Shown here piece by piece: positions 34,939 to 44,823 of a stretch of DNA of 64,000 nucleotides. Numbering within the stretch: the stretch's first letter is position 1; every line of letters begins with the position of its first letter. Both the position numbers and the translations under genes were made by a program. Origin of the DNA: Pseudomonas viridiflava (GTDB lineage: Bacteria; Pseudomonadota; Gammaproteobacteria; Pseudomonadales; Pseudomonadaceae); contig UVIF01000024.1 of NCBI GenBank assembly GCA_900596015.1, positions 1 to 64,000 of the forward strand. Reading direction: 5' to 3'. A model generated the notes under the pieces. That model searched no databases. It worked only from the letters and a program-made list of their open reading frames with translations, and was not told the origin of the DNA.

Positions 34939-37629
34939 ATGAAAAGCCAGCCCGATGCCGCCAACCGCATGGTGGCCGAGGTAGTGACGCAACTGCCGGT
35001 GCCCTCGCGCCTGGGAATGCTGCGTTTCGAACGGCTGAACGAGGCCAACTGGGCGCTGCTTTATCTGGATCCGGCCTGCGAACGAACATTCGGTCTTCCC
35101 GCCGCGCAGCTGTGCTCGCTGACTGGCTCGCCGTACGCCAGCCTGATGGAGCCCGAGGCCCGGCACCGTCTGCACGATGCCATCCAGGCGCAGTTGGTCG
35201 ACAGCGCCCACTACACTGTGCGTTACACCTTGCACAGCAACCATGGCAGCCTGCACCTCATGGAATTGGGCGAAGCCTTTCGCCAACGCAATCGGCAGCT
35301 GTTGCGTGGCTACTTGATGGTCGTCGACGCAGCTGGCGACAGCCTGGTCGACACCAGCCTGACACCGGCCAACGCGGGCAGTCCGCTGCAGATGGCGCTG
35401 GAACTGAACCAGCGGGCGCAACAGGAACAACTGCAGCACATGGAACGTGCCAGCGCCCAGCAGGCATTGATCCTGAGCCTGGCGCAACAGCGCTACGGGA
35501 CCCACAAGCCGCTGCTTGAGGCAGCCGAACTGATCACGCGCAACGCCTGCGATATCTATGCCGTGGACTGTGCCAGCCTGTGGACGCTGCAAGGCCAGCA
35601 GCTGTTGCCCATTACCGCCTACTACGGCGATCGAAAGGTCCACGCCTGTCTGCAACCTGTGGACCTGGGTGAGTTTCCCGATTACCTGGCGGCCTTGCAC
35701 GCCAGCCGCGCCATCGACGCCAGCGACGTGGCCAGCGATCCGCGCACGCGCCAGCTTGCCCGGCAACTGGCGATGCGCGATGTCAGTTCGGTGCTCGATG
35801 CCAGCATCCGTATCGACGGCCAGGTGGTCGGCGTGCTGTGCCTGGAGCAGAGTGGCAGCGGGCGTGTCTGGCGTGCGGACGAAATCGCCTTCGCCGGTGA
35901 GCTCGCCGACCAGTTCGCCCAAGTGATCAACAACCACGACCGTCGTGCAGCCACCAGCGCCTTGAATCTGTTCCAGCGCGCGGTCGAGCAAAGCGCCAAT
36001 GCCTTTCTGCTGGTCAACTGCGACGGCGTGGTCGAGTACGTCAACCCCAGCTTCACCGCGATCACCCAGTACAGCACCGAGGAAGTCCACGGCAGGCGCC
36101 TGGCAGATCTGCCAGCGCTGGAAAACCTCAGCGAGCTGTTGTTCGACGCGCCTTCGAGCCTGGCCAACGGCAACAGCTGGCAAGGCGAATTCAAGAGCCG
36201 TCGCAGGAACCTGGAACCTTATTGGGGCCAGCTGTCGATTTCCAAGGTGTACGGCGACGACCGCGAGCTGACCCATTACATCGGCATCTACGAAGACATC
36301 ACCCAGAGCAAGCTGGCCCAGCAGCGCATCGAGCGCCTGGCCTACACCGACAATCTGACCAATCTGGGCAACCGCCCGGCGTTCATCCGCAGCCTGGACG
36401 AAAGCTTCGCCCACAACAGTGACCGGCCGATCAGCATGATGCTGGTGGACATCGACAACTTCAAACGGATCAACGACAGCCTCGGCCACCAGACTGGCGA
36501 CAAGCTGCTGGTCAGCCTGTCGCGACGGCTGCGCAACAGCCTGAGTCCGGCCGGCAGCCTGGCACGTTTTGCCAGCAACGAGTTCGCCGTGCTGCTTCAC
36601 GACACCGACCTGGAAGCCGGCCAGCGCATTGCCCAGCAGGTGCTGCTGACGCTGGACAAGCCGATGTTCGTGGATAACCAGTTGATCAACGTCACCGGCT
36701 CCGTGGGCCTTGCCTGTGCGCCGCTGCATGGGCGCGACCCGCAGACCCTGATGAAGAACGCAGGCCTTGCGCTGCACAAGGCCAAGGCCAACGGCAAGCA
36801 TCAGGTGCAGGTGTTCACCGAGGCGCTGAACGCCGAGGCCAGCTACAAGCTGTTCGTGGAGAACAACCTGCGCCGCGCGCTGACCCAGAACGAACTGGAT
36901 GTGTTCTACCAGCCCAAGCTGTGCCTGCGCTCGGGTCGCCTGCTGGGCATGGAGGCGCTGCTGCGCTGGAACCATCCGGAAAAGGGCATGATTCGTCCCG
37001 ATCAGTTCATCAGCGTGGCTGAAGAAACCGGTTTGATCATCCCCATCGGCAAGTGGATTGCGCGCCAGGCCTGCCGCATGAGCAAAGCCCTCACCGCAGC
37101 CGGGCTGGGCCGCCTGCAGGTGGCGATCAATCTGTCACCCAAGCAGTTTTCCGATCCCGACCTGGTCGCGTCCATCGCCAGCATTCTGCAGGAAGAGGCG
37201 CTTGACGCCTCGCTGCTGGAGTTGGAACTGACCGAGGGCCTGCTGCTGGAAGCCACCGTGGATACCCACCAGCAACTCGAACAGCTCAAGCAGCTAGGCA
37301 TGACTCTGGCCATGGATGACTTCGGCACGGGGTATTCTTCGCTCAGTTACCTGAAAAAATTCCCTATCGATGTGATCAAGATCGATCGCAGCTTCATCCA
37401 TGAAATCCCGGACAACCAGGACGACATGGAAATCACCTCGGCGGTGATCGCCATGGCCCACAACCTCAAGCTCAAGGTCGTGGCCGAGGGCATCGAGACT
37501 GCCGAACAACTGGCCTTTCTGCGTCGTCAGCGCTGCGACGTCGGCCAGGGCTACCTGTTCGACAAGCCGATTCCCGGCGCCGAGCTGATCGAACGGCTCA
37601 AACGCTATCCACGCGGGCCACAGGCCTGA
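34939..37629 (+). CDS. dipA: PAS/GAF-GGDEF-EAL cyclic-di-GMP phosphodiesterase DipA
   Basis: This 896-aa protein matches P. aeruginosa DipA/Pch (PA5017) in length, domain order and position beside aceF. An N-terminal PAS-like region (to about 130) is followed by a GAF domain near 190-330. A PAS domain is at about 340-450 (LLVNCDGVVEYVNPSFTAIT), then a GGDEF domain with the signature site changed to ASNEF at 545-549, so cyclase activity is not expected. The EAL domain is intact (E672-A-L, MDDFGTGYSSLSYL, VVAEGIETAEQ). It should hydrolyse c-di-GMP and promote biofilm dispersal and chemotaxis. It has no membrane segment. It is separated from aceF by the terminator and has its own 250-bp upstream region. 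Confidence 0.92.
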   Translation: MKSQPDAANRMVAEVVTQLPVPSRLGMLRFERLNEANWALLYLDPACERTFGLPAAQLCSLTGSPYASLMEPEARHRLHDAIQAQLVDSAHYTVRYTLHSNHGSLHLMELGEAFRQRNRQLLRGYLMVVDAAGDSLVDTSLTPANAGSPLQMALELNQRAQQEQLQHMERASAQQALILSLAQQRYGTHKPLLEAAELITRNACDIYAVDCASLWTLQGQQLLPITAYYGDRKVHACLQPVDLGEFPDYLAALHASRAIDASDVASDPRTRQLARQLAMRDVSSVLDASIRIDGQVVGVLCLEQSGSGRVWRADEIAFAGELADQFAQVINNHDRRAATSALNLFQRAVEQSANAFLLVNCDGVVEYVNPSFTAITQYSTEEVHGRRLADLPALENLSELLFDAPSSLANGNSWQGEFKSRRRNLEPYWGQLSISKVYGDDRELTHYIGIYEDITQSKLAQQRIERLAYTDNLTNLGNRPAFIRSLDESFAHNSDRPISMMLVDIDNFKRINDSLGHQTGDKLLVSLSRRLRNSLSPAGSLARFASNEFAVLLHDTDLEAGQRIAQQVLLTLDKPMFVDNQLINVTGSVGLACAPLHGRDPQTLMKNAGLALHKAKANGKHQVQVFTEALNAEASYKLFVENNLRRALTQNELDVFYQPKLCLRSGRLLGMEALLRWNHPEKGMIRPDQFISVAEETGLIIPIGKWIARQACRMSKALTAAGLGRLQVAINLSPKQFSDPDLVASIASILQEEALDASLLELELTEGLLLEATVDTHQQLEQLKQLGMTLAMDDFGTGYSSLSYLKKFPIDVIKIDRSFIHEIPDNQDDMEITSAVIAMAHNLKLKVVAEGIETAEQLAFLRRQRCDVGQGYLFDKPIPGAELIERLKRYPRGPQA

Positions 37630-37719
37630 CCTTGCACTGTGCCGAGACGGATCAGCCGCAGACCCGGCCAACCACTCGCCAGGGTAGTGCGCGACGTGTC
37701 GCCCCTCACGCCCTGAAGG

Positions 37720-38559
37720 TCACTCGGCGATCAGCCAGTCCATCTTCCAGCCGCCCTGGCGCTGGCCGAGCAGATTGGCCAACCAGGGCATCAGCGCGTT
37801 CAGTTCTTCTTCCAGGCCCCACGGCGGGTTGGCAATGACCAGTCCCGAACCGTTCAGGCTCTGCGGTGTGTCCAGCGGGTGCACCAGCAGTTCCACGCGC
37901 AGCAGCTTCGGCGCGCCGGTGCTGGTGAGGTCCTGATAGAAACGCTTGAGCGAGCGCTCGTCATCCTTGATCGGGTACCAGATGGCCGCTACGGTCTGGC
38001 GCATGCGGCCAATGGTTTCCTTCAGGGCAGTGGCGCAGCGCTTGAGCTCGTCGAGTTGCTCGAACGGCGGGTCGATCAGCATCACCGCGCGCTTTTCGGC
38101 CACCGGCAGCAGGGCCCGCGGCACGTGCCAGCCCTCGCCCAGGTGCACGGCCACACGCGGGTCCTTCTTCATGTTTTCTTTGAGCAACTGACCGTCTTCG
38201 GGGTGCTTCTCGTTGAGCAGCACACGGTCCTGCTGGCGCATCAGCCGGCGCGCCAGCTCGGGCGAACCGGGGTAGTAACGCAGTTCGCCTTCGGTATTGA
38301 GACGGTTGATGACCTTGACGTAGTCGTCGGTCAGCGCCGGGCGATCGGTGGCCTGCCACAGGCGGGCAATGCCTTCGAGCCATTCGCCGGTGCGCGTGGC
38401 CTGGTCGCCGTGGAGGTCGTAGAGGCCGAGGCCGGCGTGGGTGTCGATATAGGCAAACGGCTGTTCCTTGCGCGACATCAGCGCAACCAACCGGGTGAGG
38501 ACGATATGTTTGAACACGTCGGCGTGATTGCCGGCGTGGAAGGCATGACGATAGTTCAT
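37720..38559 (-). CDS. rlmJ: 23S rRNA (adenine-2030-N6)-methyltransferase RlmJ
   Basis: The start is ATG 38559 (MNYRHAFHAGNHADVFKH, 279 aa) with AGGAGT seven bases upstream; the longer frame upstream is a translated REP. RlmJ methylates N6 of A2030 of 23S rRNA using SAM. Typical features are the start motif HAFHAGNHADVFKHIVL, YIDTHAGLGLYDL at the SAM site and the N6-adenine catalytic motif MLIDPPFEQ (DPPF). It is convergent with dipA, 90 bp apart. Confidence 0.93.
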   Translation of the reverse strand: MNYRHAFHAGNHADVFKHIVLTRLVALMSRKEQPFAYIDTHAGLGLYDLHGDQATRTGEWLEGIARLWQATDRPALTDDYVKVINRLNTEGELRYYPGSPELARRLMRQQDRVLLNEKHPEDGQLLKENMKKDPRVAVHLGEGWHVPRALLPVAEKRAVMLIDPPFEQLDELKRCATALKETIGRMRQTVAAIWYPIKDDERSLKRFYQDLTSTGAPKLLRVELLVHPLDTPQSLNGSGLVIANPPWGLEEELNALMPWLANLLGQRQGGWKMDWLIAE

Positions 38560-38616
38560 GGGGACTCCTGCAGATGGGCAGGAGTCTAGCATTTCAGATG
38601 GGTTTTTTGCGGTGAC

Positions 38617-38764
38617 CCTTTCGCGGGCAGAGGGCTCAGCCGCCCGCCCCGCTCCCACAAGTTCTCCGCCGTCCTGTGGGAGCGGGCTCTGCCCGCGAAG
38701 AAGGCAGCGCGCACTACCTAATGTACGCCGTGTGTCTTTCGCGGCCGATGACCGCTCCTACGGA
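38617..38764. repeat. Cluster of three REP elements
   Basis: REPs at about 38617-38660 (extended-loop form) and 38674-38703 (inverted compact form) make an inverted pair. A third element of a different class (TTCGCGGCCGATGACCGCTC) lies at about 38736-38764. They fill the gap between putP and rlmJ, both on the minus strand. Confidence 0.9.
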
Positions 38765-38786
38765 GGAGATGGTAGCCAGAAATGCA

Positions 38787-40274
38787 TCACTTGCCTTGGT
38801 GGAACGCCGCCTCGGCGCGTTCGAAGCGGCTGATCATGGCCGGTGACGGCCCGCGGCCCAGCTTGCTGACCATCAGGATAGCCAGGCTGGCAAACACGAA
38901 GCCTGGGATGATCTCGTACAGCCCCAGCAGCTCGAAGTGTTTCCACACGATCACCGTCGCTGCACCCACCAGAATGCCTGCCAGCGCACCGTTGCGGGTC
39001 ATGCCTTTCCAGACCACCGAGATCAGCACCACCGGCCCGAACGCCGCGCCGAACCCTGCCCAGGCGTAGCTGACCAGGCCCAGTACGCGGTTGTCGGGAT
39101 CGGACGCCAGCCAGATAGCGACCAGCGCCACCAGCAGCACCATCATGCGGCCCACCCAGACCAGTTCACGCTGCGAAGCGCCCTTGCGCAGGAACGCCTT
39201 GTAGAAGTCTTCGGTCAGGGCGCTGGAGCACACCAGCAACTGGCAGCTCAGGGTACTCATCACCGCGGCCAGAATGGCCGACAGCAGCACCCCGGCAATC
39301 CACGGATTGAAGAGGATCTTGGCCAGCTCGATGAATACCCGCTCGTGGTTCTCGGTGACCGGACCGGCCAGCTCGGGGTGCGCCGAGAAGTAGGCGATGC
39401 CGAAGAAACCCACGGCCACGGTGCCACCCAAGCAAAGGATCATCCAGGTCATGGAAATGCGCCGCGCCTTGGCAATGGAGCGCACCGAGTCGGCAGCCAT
39501 GAAGCGGGCAAGAATGTGCGGTTGGCCGAAATAGCCCAACCCCCAGCCCAGCAGCGAAACGATGCCGATGAAGCTGGTACCGCGCAGCATGTCGAAGCTG
39601 GCAGGGTTCTGCGCCTCGATGGCCAGAAAGGCCGTGTCGACGCCGCCGGTGGCCAGCACTACGACAATCGGTGTGAGGATCAGGGCGAAGATCATCAGCG
39701 TGGCCTGCACCGTGTCGGTCCAGCTGACCGCCAGGAACCCGCCAACGAAGGTGTAGGCAATGGTCGCGGCGGCGCCGGCCCACAACGCGGACTCGTAGGA
39801 CATGCCGAAAGTGCTTTCGAACAGCCGCGCGCCGGCGACGATGCCTGAAGCGCAGTAGATGGTGAAGAACACCAGGATCACTACCGCCGAGATGATCCGC
39901 AGCAGGCCGCTGGTGTCTTCGAAACGCCCGGCGAAATAGTCCGGCAGGGTCAGGGCGTCACCGTTGTGTTCGGTCTGCACGCGCAGCCGGCCAGCGACGA
40001 ACAGCCAGTTCAGGTAGGCACCGATGATCAGCCCGACGGCGATCCAGCCTTCCGACAGGCCGGACATGTAGATCGCGCCCGGTAGGCCCATGAGCAACCA
40101 GCCGCTCATGTCCGAGGCACCGGCGGACAGCGCCGTGACCACGCTGCCAAGGCTGCGACCGCCGAGAATGTAGTCGGAAAGATTGTTGGTGGAACGGTAG
40201 GCGAACAGGCCGATCAGGACCATGGCAGCGATGTAGATCACGAAGGTGATCAGAGTGGGGTTGCTGACACTCAT
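38787..40274 (-). CDS. putP: Sodium/proline symporter PutP
   Basis: The start is ATG 40274 (MSVSNPTLITFVIYIAAMVL, 495 aa); the long upstream extension of the frame runs across the putP-putA control region and is rejected. It is a sodium:solute symporter with about 13 membrane helices. It includes YILGGRSLGSVVTALSAGAS with SDMSGWLLMGLPGA (sodium and proline site) and FGQPHILARFMAA. It imports proline for catabolism. It is divergent from putA and expected to be repressed by PutA through the operators in between. Confidence 0.96.
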   Translation of the reverse strand: MSVSNPTLITFVIYIAAMVLIGLFAYRSTNNLSDYILGGRSLGSVVTALSAGASDMSGWLLMGLPGAIYMSGLSEGWIAVGLIIGAYLNWLFVAGRLRVQTEHNGDALTLPDYFAGRFEDTSGLLRIISAVVILVFFTIYCASGIVAGARLFESTFGMSYESALWAGAAATIAYTFVGGFLAVSWTDTVQATLMIFALILTPIVVVLATGGVDTAFLAIEAQNPASFDMLRGTSFIGIVSLLGWGLGYFGQPHILARFMAADSVRSIAKARRISMTWMILCLGGTVAVGFFGIAYFSAHPELAGPVTENHERVFIELAKILFNPWIAGVLLSAILAAVMSTLSCQLLVCSSALTEDFYKAFLRKGASQRELVWVGRMMVLLVALVAIWLASDPDNRVLGLVSYAWAGFGAAFGPVVLISVVWKGMTRNGALAGILVGAATVIVWKHFELLGLYEIIPGFVFASLAILMVSKLGRGPSPAMISRFERAEAAFHQGK

Positions 40275-40667
40275 GGGGTGTCTCCTCGAGTTGTTTTTAT
40301 GAGCCTGCGGGCGCGTGTCGGCGCCTCTGTGCAGGTCGGCAGATGGCAAGACGTCAGGGCAGACCCAAAGGCGCCGAACTTTAGGCCGGCATTGGAGACG
40401 GGCGCAACCCCTTTTGGCAAGCAAGTTGCACCTCTGGAAACATCTGGATAAACACGGTGCATCTGCTTCCTTTCGGAGCATTCGCCTGCTACTCGCTACT
40501 TGGCCGCACCGGCGTTGTGCAGATTCAACCCATGCAAAAAGATTTTCCGTCGAGCGGTGCAACTTTCGTCGATATACAGGTTGCACCTGGTTGCACCCCG
40601 CAAAGCGCACGGCTAATCTTGCCGCCGGCTTTATTGCCACGCACCGTGGCCCTGATGAGGACAAGAA
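40275..40667. promoter_or_regulatory. putP-putA control region
   Basis: This 393-bp divergent region has no gene. It holds four copies of GTTGCA, the core recognised by the PutA ribbon-helix-helix domain in E. coli. They lie at 40425-40430, 40558-40563 (reverse strand), 40580-40585 and 40590-40595. It is the place where PutA would repress both genes in the absence of proline. Confidence 0.8.
40558..40595. promoter_or_regulatory. Cluster of three PutA-type operators near putA
   Basis: TGCAAC (40558-40563) is followed by GTTGCACCTG GTTGCACCCC at 40580-40599. The last two GTTGCA cores are direct repeats exactly 10 bp apart, that is one helical turn, which suits cooperative RHH binding. They lie 73-110 bp upstream of the putA start. 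Confidence 0.75.
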
Positions 40668-43600
40668 ATGGCAACCACCACCCTGGGCGTCAAATTGGAC
40701 GACCCGACCCGCGAACGCCTCAAGGCGTGCGCGCAGTCCATCGACCGCACTCCACACTGGTTGATCAAGCAGGCGATCTTCAACTATCTGGAGAAGCTGG
40801 AAGGCGGCGCGACGCTGACCGAACTGACCGGCGCCGGGGTGAGTGGCAATGACGATGCGGGCGATATCCAGCCCGACCATGCCCATCAGTGTTTCCTCGA
40901 ATTCGCCGAAAGCATTCTGCCGCAGTCGGTATTGCGCGCCGCGATCACCGGCGCGTACCGCCGTCCGGAGCCTGAAGTGGTGCCGATGCTGCTGGAGCAG
41001 GCACGCCTGCCGGCCGACATGGCCGAAGCCACCAACAAGCTGGCCGCGCGCATTGCCGAGAAGCTGCGCAACCAGAAGAGCGCCGGTGGCCGTGCCGGCA
41101 TCGTTCAGGGCCTGCTGCAGGAGTTCTCGCTCAGCTCCCAGGAAGGCGTGGCCTTGATGTGCCTGGCCGAGGCGCTGCTGCGCATCCCCGACAAGGGCAC
41201 CCGCGACGCCCTGATCCGCGACAAGATCAGCACCGGCAACTGGCACCCGCACCTGGGCAACAGCCCGTCGCTGTTCGTCAACGCGGCCACCTGGGGCTTG
41301 CTGCTGACCGGCAAGCTGGTGTCGACGCACAACGAATCGGGCCTGTCGTCATCGCTCAGCCGCATCATCGGCAAGAGCGGCGAGCCGATGATCCGCAAGG
41401 GCGTCGACATGGCCATGCGCCTGATGGGCGAACAGTTCGTCACCGGTGAAACCATCGGCGAGGCGCTGGCCAACGCCAGCAAGTTCGAGAACAAGGGTTT
41501 CCGCTACTCCTACGACATGCTCGGCGAAGCCGCGCTGACCGAGCACGACGCGCAGAAATACCTCGCGTCCTACGAGCAGGCGATCCACTCGATCGGCAAG
41601 GCCTCTCACGGTCGCGGCATCTATGAAGGTCCGGGTATCTCGATCAAGCTCTCGGCGCTGCACCCGCGTTACAGCCGCGCGCAGTACGAGCGCGTCATGG
41701 AAGAGCTGTACCCGCGTCTGCTGTCGCTGACCCTGCTGGCCAAGCACTACGACATCGGCCTGAACATCGACGCCGAGGAAGCCGACCGCCTGGAGCTGTC
41801 GCTGGACCTGCTCGAGCGCCTGTGCTTCGAGCCGCAACTGACCGGCTGGAACGGCATCGGCTTCGTCATCCAGGCCTACCAGAAGCGCTGCCCGTACGTG
41901 ATCGACTACGTCATCGACCTGGCTCGACGCAGTCGTCATCGCCTGATGATCCGCCTGGTGAAGGGCGCCTACTGGGACAGCGAAATCAAGCGCGCCCAGG
42001 TCGAGGGGCTGGAAGGCTATCCGGTATACACCCGCAAGGTGTACACCGACGTGTCCTACGTGGCCTGCGCGCGCAAACTGCTGTCGGTGCCGGAAGTCAT
42101 CTACCCGCAGTTCGCAACTCACAACGCCCATACACTGGCGGCCATCTACCAGATTGCCGGTCAGAACTATTACCCCGGCCAGTACGAATTCCAGTGCCTG
42201 CATGGCATGGGTGAACCGCTGTACGAACAGGTCGTGGGCAAGGTGGCCGATGGCAAGCTGAACCGTCCATGCCGTGTGTATGCACCGGTCGGCACCCACG
42301 AAACATTGCTCGCGTATCTGGTCCGCCGCCTGCTGGAAAACGGCGCCAACACTTCGTTCGTCAACCGGATCGCCGACCAGTCCATCTCCATCCAGGAACT
42401 GGTCGCCGATCCGGTAGCCACCATCGAGCGGATGGCGACCCAGGAGGGCCAGTTCGGTCTGCCTCACCCGCGCATTCCACTGCCGCGCGATCTGTACGGC
42501 AGCGACCGGGCCAACTCGGCCGGCATCGACATGGCCAACGAGCATCGCCTTGCGTCACTGTCGTCAGCCCTGCTGGCCACCGCTCACACCGACTGGAAAG
42601 CCCTGCCCATGCTGGGCTGCGATGCCAGCAACGAACCGGCCCAGCCGGTGCTCAACCCGTCCGACCTGCGCGACGTGGTCGGCCATGTGCAAGAGGCCAC
42701 GGTCACCGACGTCGACAACGCGATCCAGTGCGCACTGATCAACGGCCCGATCTGGCAGGCCACGCCGCCGGCCGAGCGCGCCGCGGTACTGGAGCGTGCC
42801 GCAGACCTGATGGAAGCCGAGATCCAGCCACTGATGGGGCTGCTCGCCCGCGAAGCCGGCAAGACCTTCGCCAACGCCATCGCCGAGGTCCGCGAGGCCG
42901 TCGACTTCCTGCGCTACTACGCGGTGCAGGCGCGCAACGACTTCAGCAACGACGCCCATCGCCCGCTGGGTCCGGTGGTGTGCATCAGCCCGTGGAACTT
43001 CCCGTTGGCGATCTTCAGCGGCCAGGTTGCCGCAGCGCTCGCCGCCGGCAACCCGGTGCTGGCCAAGCCTGCGGAGCAGACCCCGCTGGTGGCCGCGCAG
43101 GCCGTGCGCCTGCTGCTCGAAGCCGGTATCCCCGAAGGTGTGCTGCAACTGCTGCCAGGCCGCGGTGAAACCGTGGGTGCACGGCTGGTGGGCGACGAGC
43201 GGGTCAAGGGCGTGATGTTCACCGGCTCCACCGAAGTGGCGCGGTTGCTGCAGCGCAACATCGCCGGGCGCTTGGACTCGCAAGGTCGTCCGATTCCGCT
43301 GATCGCCGAAACCGGTGGCCAGAACGCGATGATCGTCGATTCCTCGGCGCTTACCGAACAGGTGGTGATCGATGTCGTTTCCTCGGCATTCGACTCCGCC
43401 GGCCAGCGTTGCTCGGCCCTGCGCGTGCTGTGCCTGCAGGAGGATTCGGCCGACCGTGTGATCGAAATGCTCAAGGGCGCCATGGCCGAAGCGCGCCTGG
43501 GCAACCCCGAGCGCCTGAACGTGGACATCGGCCCGGTGATCGACGCCGAGGCCAAAACCGGTATCGAGAAACACATCCAGGGCATGCGTGACAAAGGCCG

Positions 43601-44621
43601 CGACGTGTACCAGATGGCCATAGCCGACAGTGCCGAGATCAAGCGCGGCACCTTCGTCATGCCGACCCTGATCGAACTGGAAAGCTTCGATGAGCTGCAG
43701 CGCGAGATCTTCGGTCCGGTGCTGCACGTGGTGCGCTACAAGCGGCGCGACCTGGATCAGTTGATCGGCCAGATCAATGCGTCCGGCTATGGCCTGACCC
43801 TGGGCGTGCACACCCGCATCGACGAAACCATCGCCAAGGTGATCGACAACGTTCATGCCGGTAACGTCTACGTCAACCGCAACATCGTCGGTGCCGTGGT
43901 GGGTGTGCAGCCGTTCGGCGGCGAAGGCCTGTCGGGCACCGGCCCGAAAGCCGGTGGCCCGCTGTACCTGTACCGCCTGCTGTCGACGCGGCCAAACGAC
44001 GCCATCGCCCAGTCCTTCGCTCGCACCGATGCCGGTACGGCACCGGACGTGCGTCTGCGTGATGCCATGGGCAAGCCGTTGCAGGCCCTGCAAGCCTGGG
44101 CTTCGAGCAATCAGCAGACCGAACTGGCGCAACTGTGCGGCGAATTCGCCGCCCAGTCGCAGAGTGGCGTGAGCCGTCTGCTCGATGGCCCCACCGGTGA
44201 ACGCAACAGCTACACCATCCTGCCGCGCGAGCACGTGCTGTGCCTGGCCGACACCGAAGCCGACCTGCTGGCGCAGCTGGCAGCGGTGATGGCCGTGGGC
44301 TCCCGCGCGGTGGTGCCCGACAACGAGCTGGGCAAGGCCGTGCGCATGCGTTTGCCCAAGGAAGTGCAGGCGCGTATCCAGCTGGTACCGGAGTGGAACA
44401 AGGACGAGGTGCACTTCGATGCTGTGCTGCATCACGGTGACAGCGACCAACTGCGTGCCGTCTGCGAGCAGATCGCCAAGCGCAGCGGCGCCATCGTCGG
44501 TGTGCATGGCCTGTCTCAGGGTGAAACCGGCATCTGCCTGGAGCGCCTGGTGATCGAGCGAGCGCTGAGCGTCAATACCGCCGCCGCGGGTGGCAATGCG
44601 AGCTTGATGAGCATCGGCTGA
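40668..44621 (+). CDS. putA: Trifunctional PutA: repressor, proline dehydrogenase, P5C dehydrogenase
   Basis: This 1,317-aa protein oxidises proline to glutamate. Residues 1-47 are a ribbon-helix-helix DNA-binding domain (TTTLGVKLDDPTRERLKACA), so it is also the put repressor. The FAD-dependent proline dehydrogenase barrel spans about 250-560 (GPGISIKLSALHPRY, DAEEADRLELSLDLLE, RLVKGAYWDSEIKRAQ). The aldehyde dehydrogenase domain spans about 640-1110, with catalytic cysteine C915 (SAGQRCSALRV), SPWNFPLAIFSGQ and VTGQPFGG-like VGVQPFGGEGLSGTG. A C-terminal lid domain follows. The start is ATG 40668 with GAGGA upstream. Confidence 0.97.
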   Translation: MATTTLGVKLDDPTRERLKACAQSIDRTPHWLIKQAIFNYLEKLEGGATLTELTGAGVSGNDDAGDIQPDHAHQCFLEFAESILPQSVLRAAITGAYRRPEPEVVPMLLEQARLPADMAEATNKLAARIAEKLRNQKSAGGRAGIVQGLLQEFSLSSQEGVALMCLAEALLRIPDKGTRDALIRDKISTGNWHPHLGNSPSLFVNAATWGLLLTGKLVSTHNESGLSSSLSRIIGKSGEPMIRKGVDMAMRLMGEQFVTGETIGEALANASKFENKGFRYSYDMLGEAALTEHDAQKYLASYEQAIHSIGKASHGRGIYEGPGISIKLSALHPRYSRAQYERVMEELYPRLLSLTLLAKHYDIGLNIDAEEADRLELSLDLLERLCFEPQLTGWNGIGFVIQAYQKRCPYVIDYVIDLARRSRHRLMIRLVKGAYWDSEIKRAQVEGLEGYPVYTRKVYTDVSYVACARKLLSVPEVIYPQFATHNAHTLAAIYQIAGQNYYPGQYEFQCLHGMGEPLYEQVVGKVADGKLNRPCRVYAPVGTHETLLAYLVRRLLENGANTSFVNRIADQSISIQELVADPVATIERMATQEGQFGLPHPRIPLPRDLYGSDRANSAGIDMANEHRLASLSSALLATAHTDWKALPMLGCDASNEPAQPVLNPSDLRDVVGHVQEATVTDVDNAIQCALINGPIWQATPPAERAAVLERAADLMEAEIQPLMGLLAREAGKTFANAIAEVREAVDFLRYYAVQARNDFSNDAHRPLGPVVCISPWNFPLAIFSGQVAAALAAGNPVLAKPAEQTPLVAAQAVRLLLEAGIPEGVLQLLPGRGETVGARLVGDERVKGVMFTGSTEVARLLQRNIAGRLDSQGRPIPLIAETGGQNAMIVDSSALTEQVVIDVVSSAFDSAGQRCSALRVLCLQEDSADRVIEMLKGAMAEARLGNPERLNVDIGPVIDAEAKTGIEKHIQGMRDKGRDVYQMAIADSAEIKRGTFVMPTLIELESFDELQREIFGPVLHVVRYKRRDLDQLIGQINASGYGLTLGVHTRIDETIAKVIDNVHAGNVYVNRNIVGAVVGVQPFGGEGLSGTGPKAGGPLYLYRLLSTRPNDAIAQSFARTDAGTAPDVRLRDAMGKPLQALQAWASSNQQTELAQLCGEFAAQSQSGVSRLLDGPTGERNSYTILPREHVLCLADTEADLLAQLAAVMAVGSRAVVPDNELGKAVRMRLPKEVQARIQLVPEWNKDEVHFDAVLHHGDSDQLRAVCEQIAKRSGAIVGVHGLSQGETGICLERLVIERALSVNTAAAGGNASLMSIG

Positions 44622-44645
44622 AGCTGACCGATCGAAGCTGATCGT

Positions 44646-44691
44646 TCCAGAAACACCACGGGCGCCTCAGGGCGCCCGTGGTGTTTCTGGA
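44646..44691. terminator. Long perfect hairpin after putA
   Basis: Bases 44646-44666 and 44671-44691 are perfect reverse complements (21 bp) around a 4-base TCAG loop. It lies 25 bp after the putA stop. There is no T-run after it on either strand, so it is an unusual terminator or a protective or bidirectional hairpin. Confidence 0.75.
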
Positions 44692-44735
44692 TCCGCGGCC
44701 CTTGCACAGGCGTTCTGCAGCACCGGGCAAATCCT

Positions 44736-44766
44736 TTGACATACATGCGTTTACACGGGTTAGAAT
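44736..44766 (+). promoter_or_regulatory. Possible sigma-70 promoter of cvrA
   Basis: TTGACA (44736-44741) and TAGAAT (44761-44766) are separated by 19 bp, longer than ideal. They lie 58 bp upstream of the proposed cvrA start. Confidence 0.4.
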
Positions 44767-44823
44767 CCGTTGGCACGAGGCCTGCATGTTGCCGGTTCTG
44801 CCATTGCCTACGGAGTACTGCCC

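Noticed and set aside
40275..41330. Extended putP start reaching into putA
   Set aside because: The extension crosses the control region and antisense putA; homologues start at MSVSNPTLITF.
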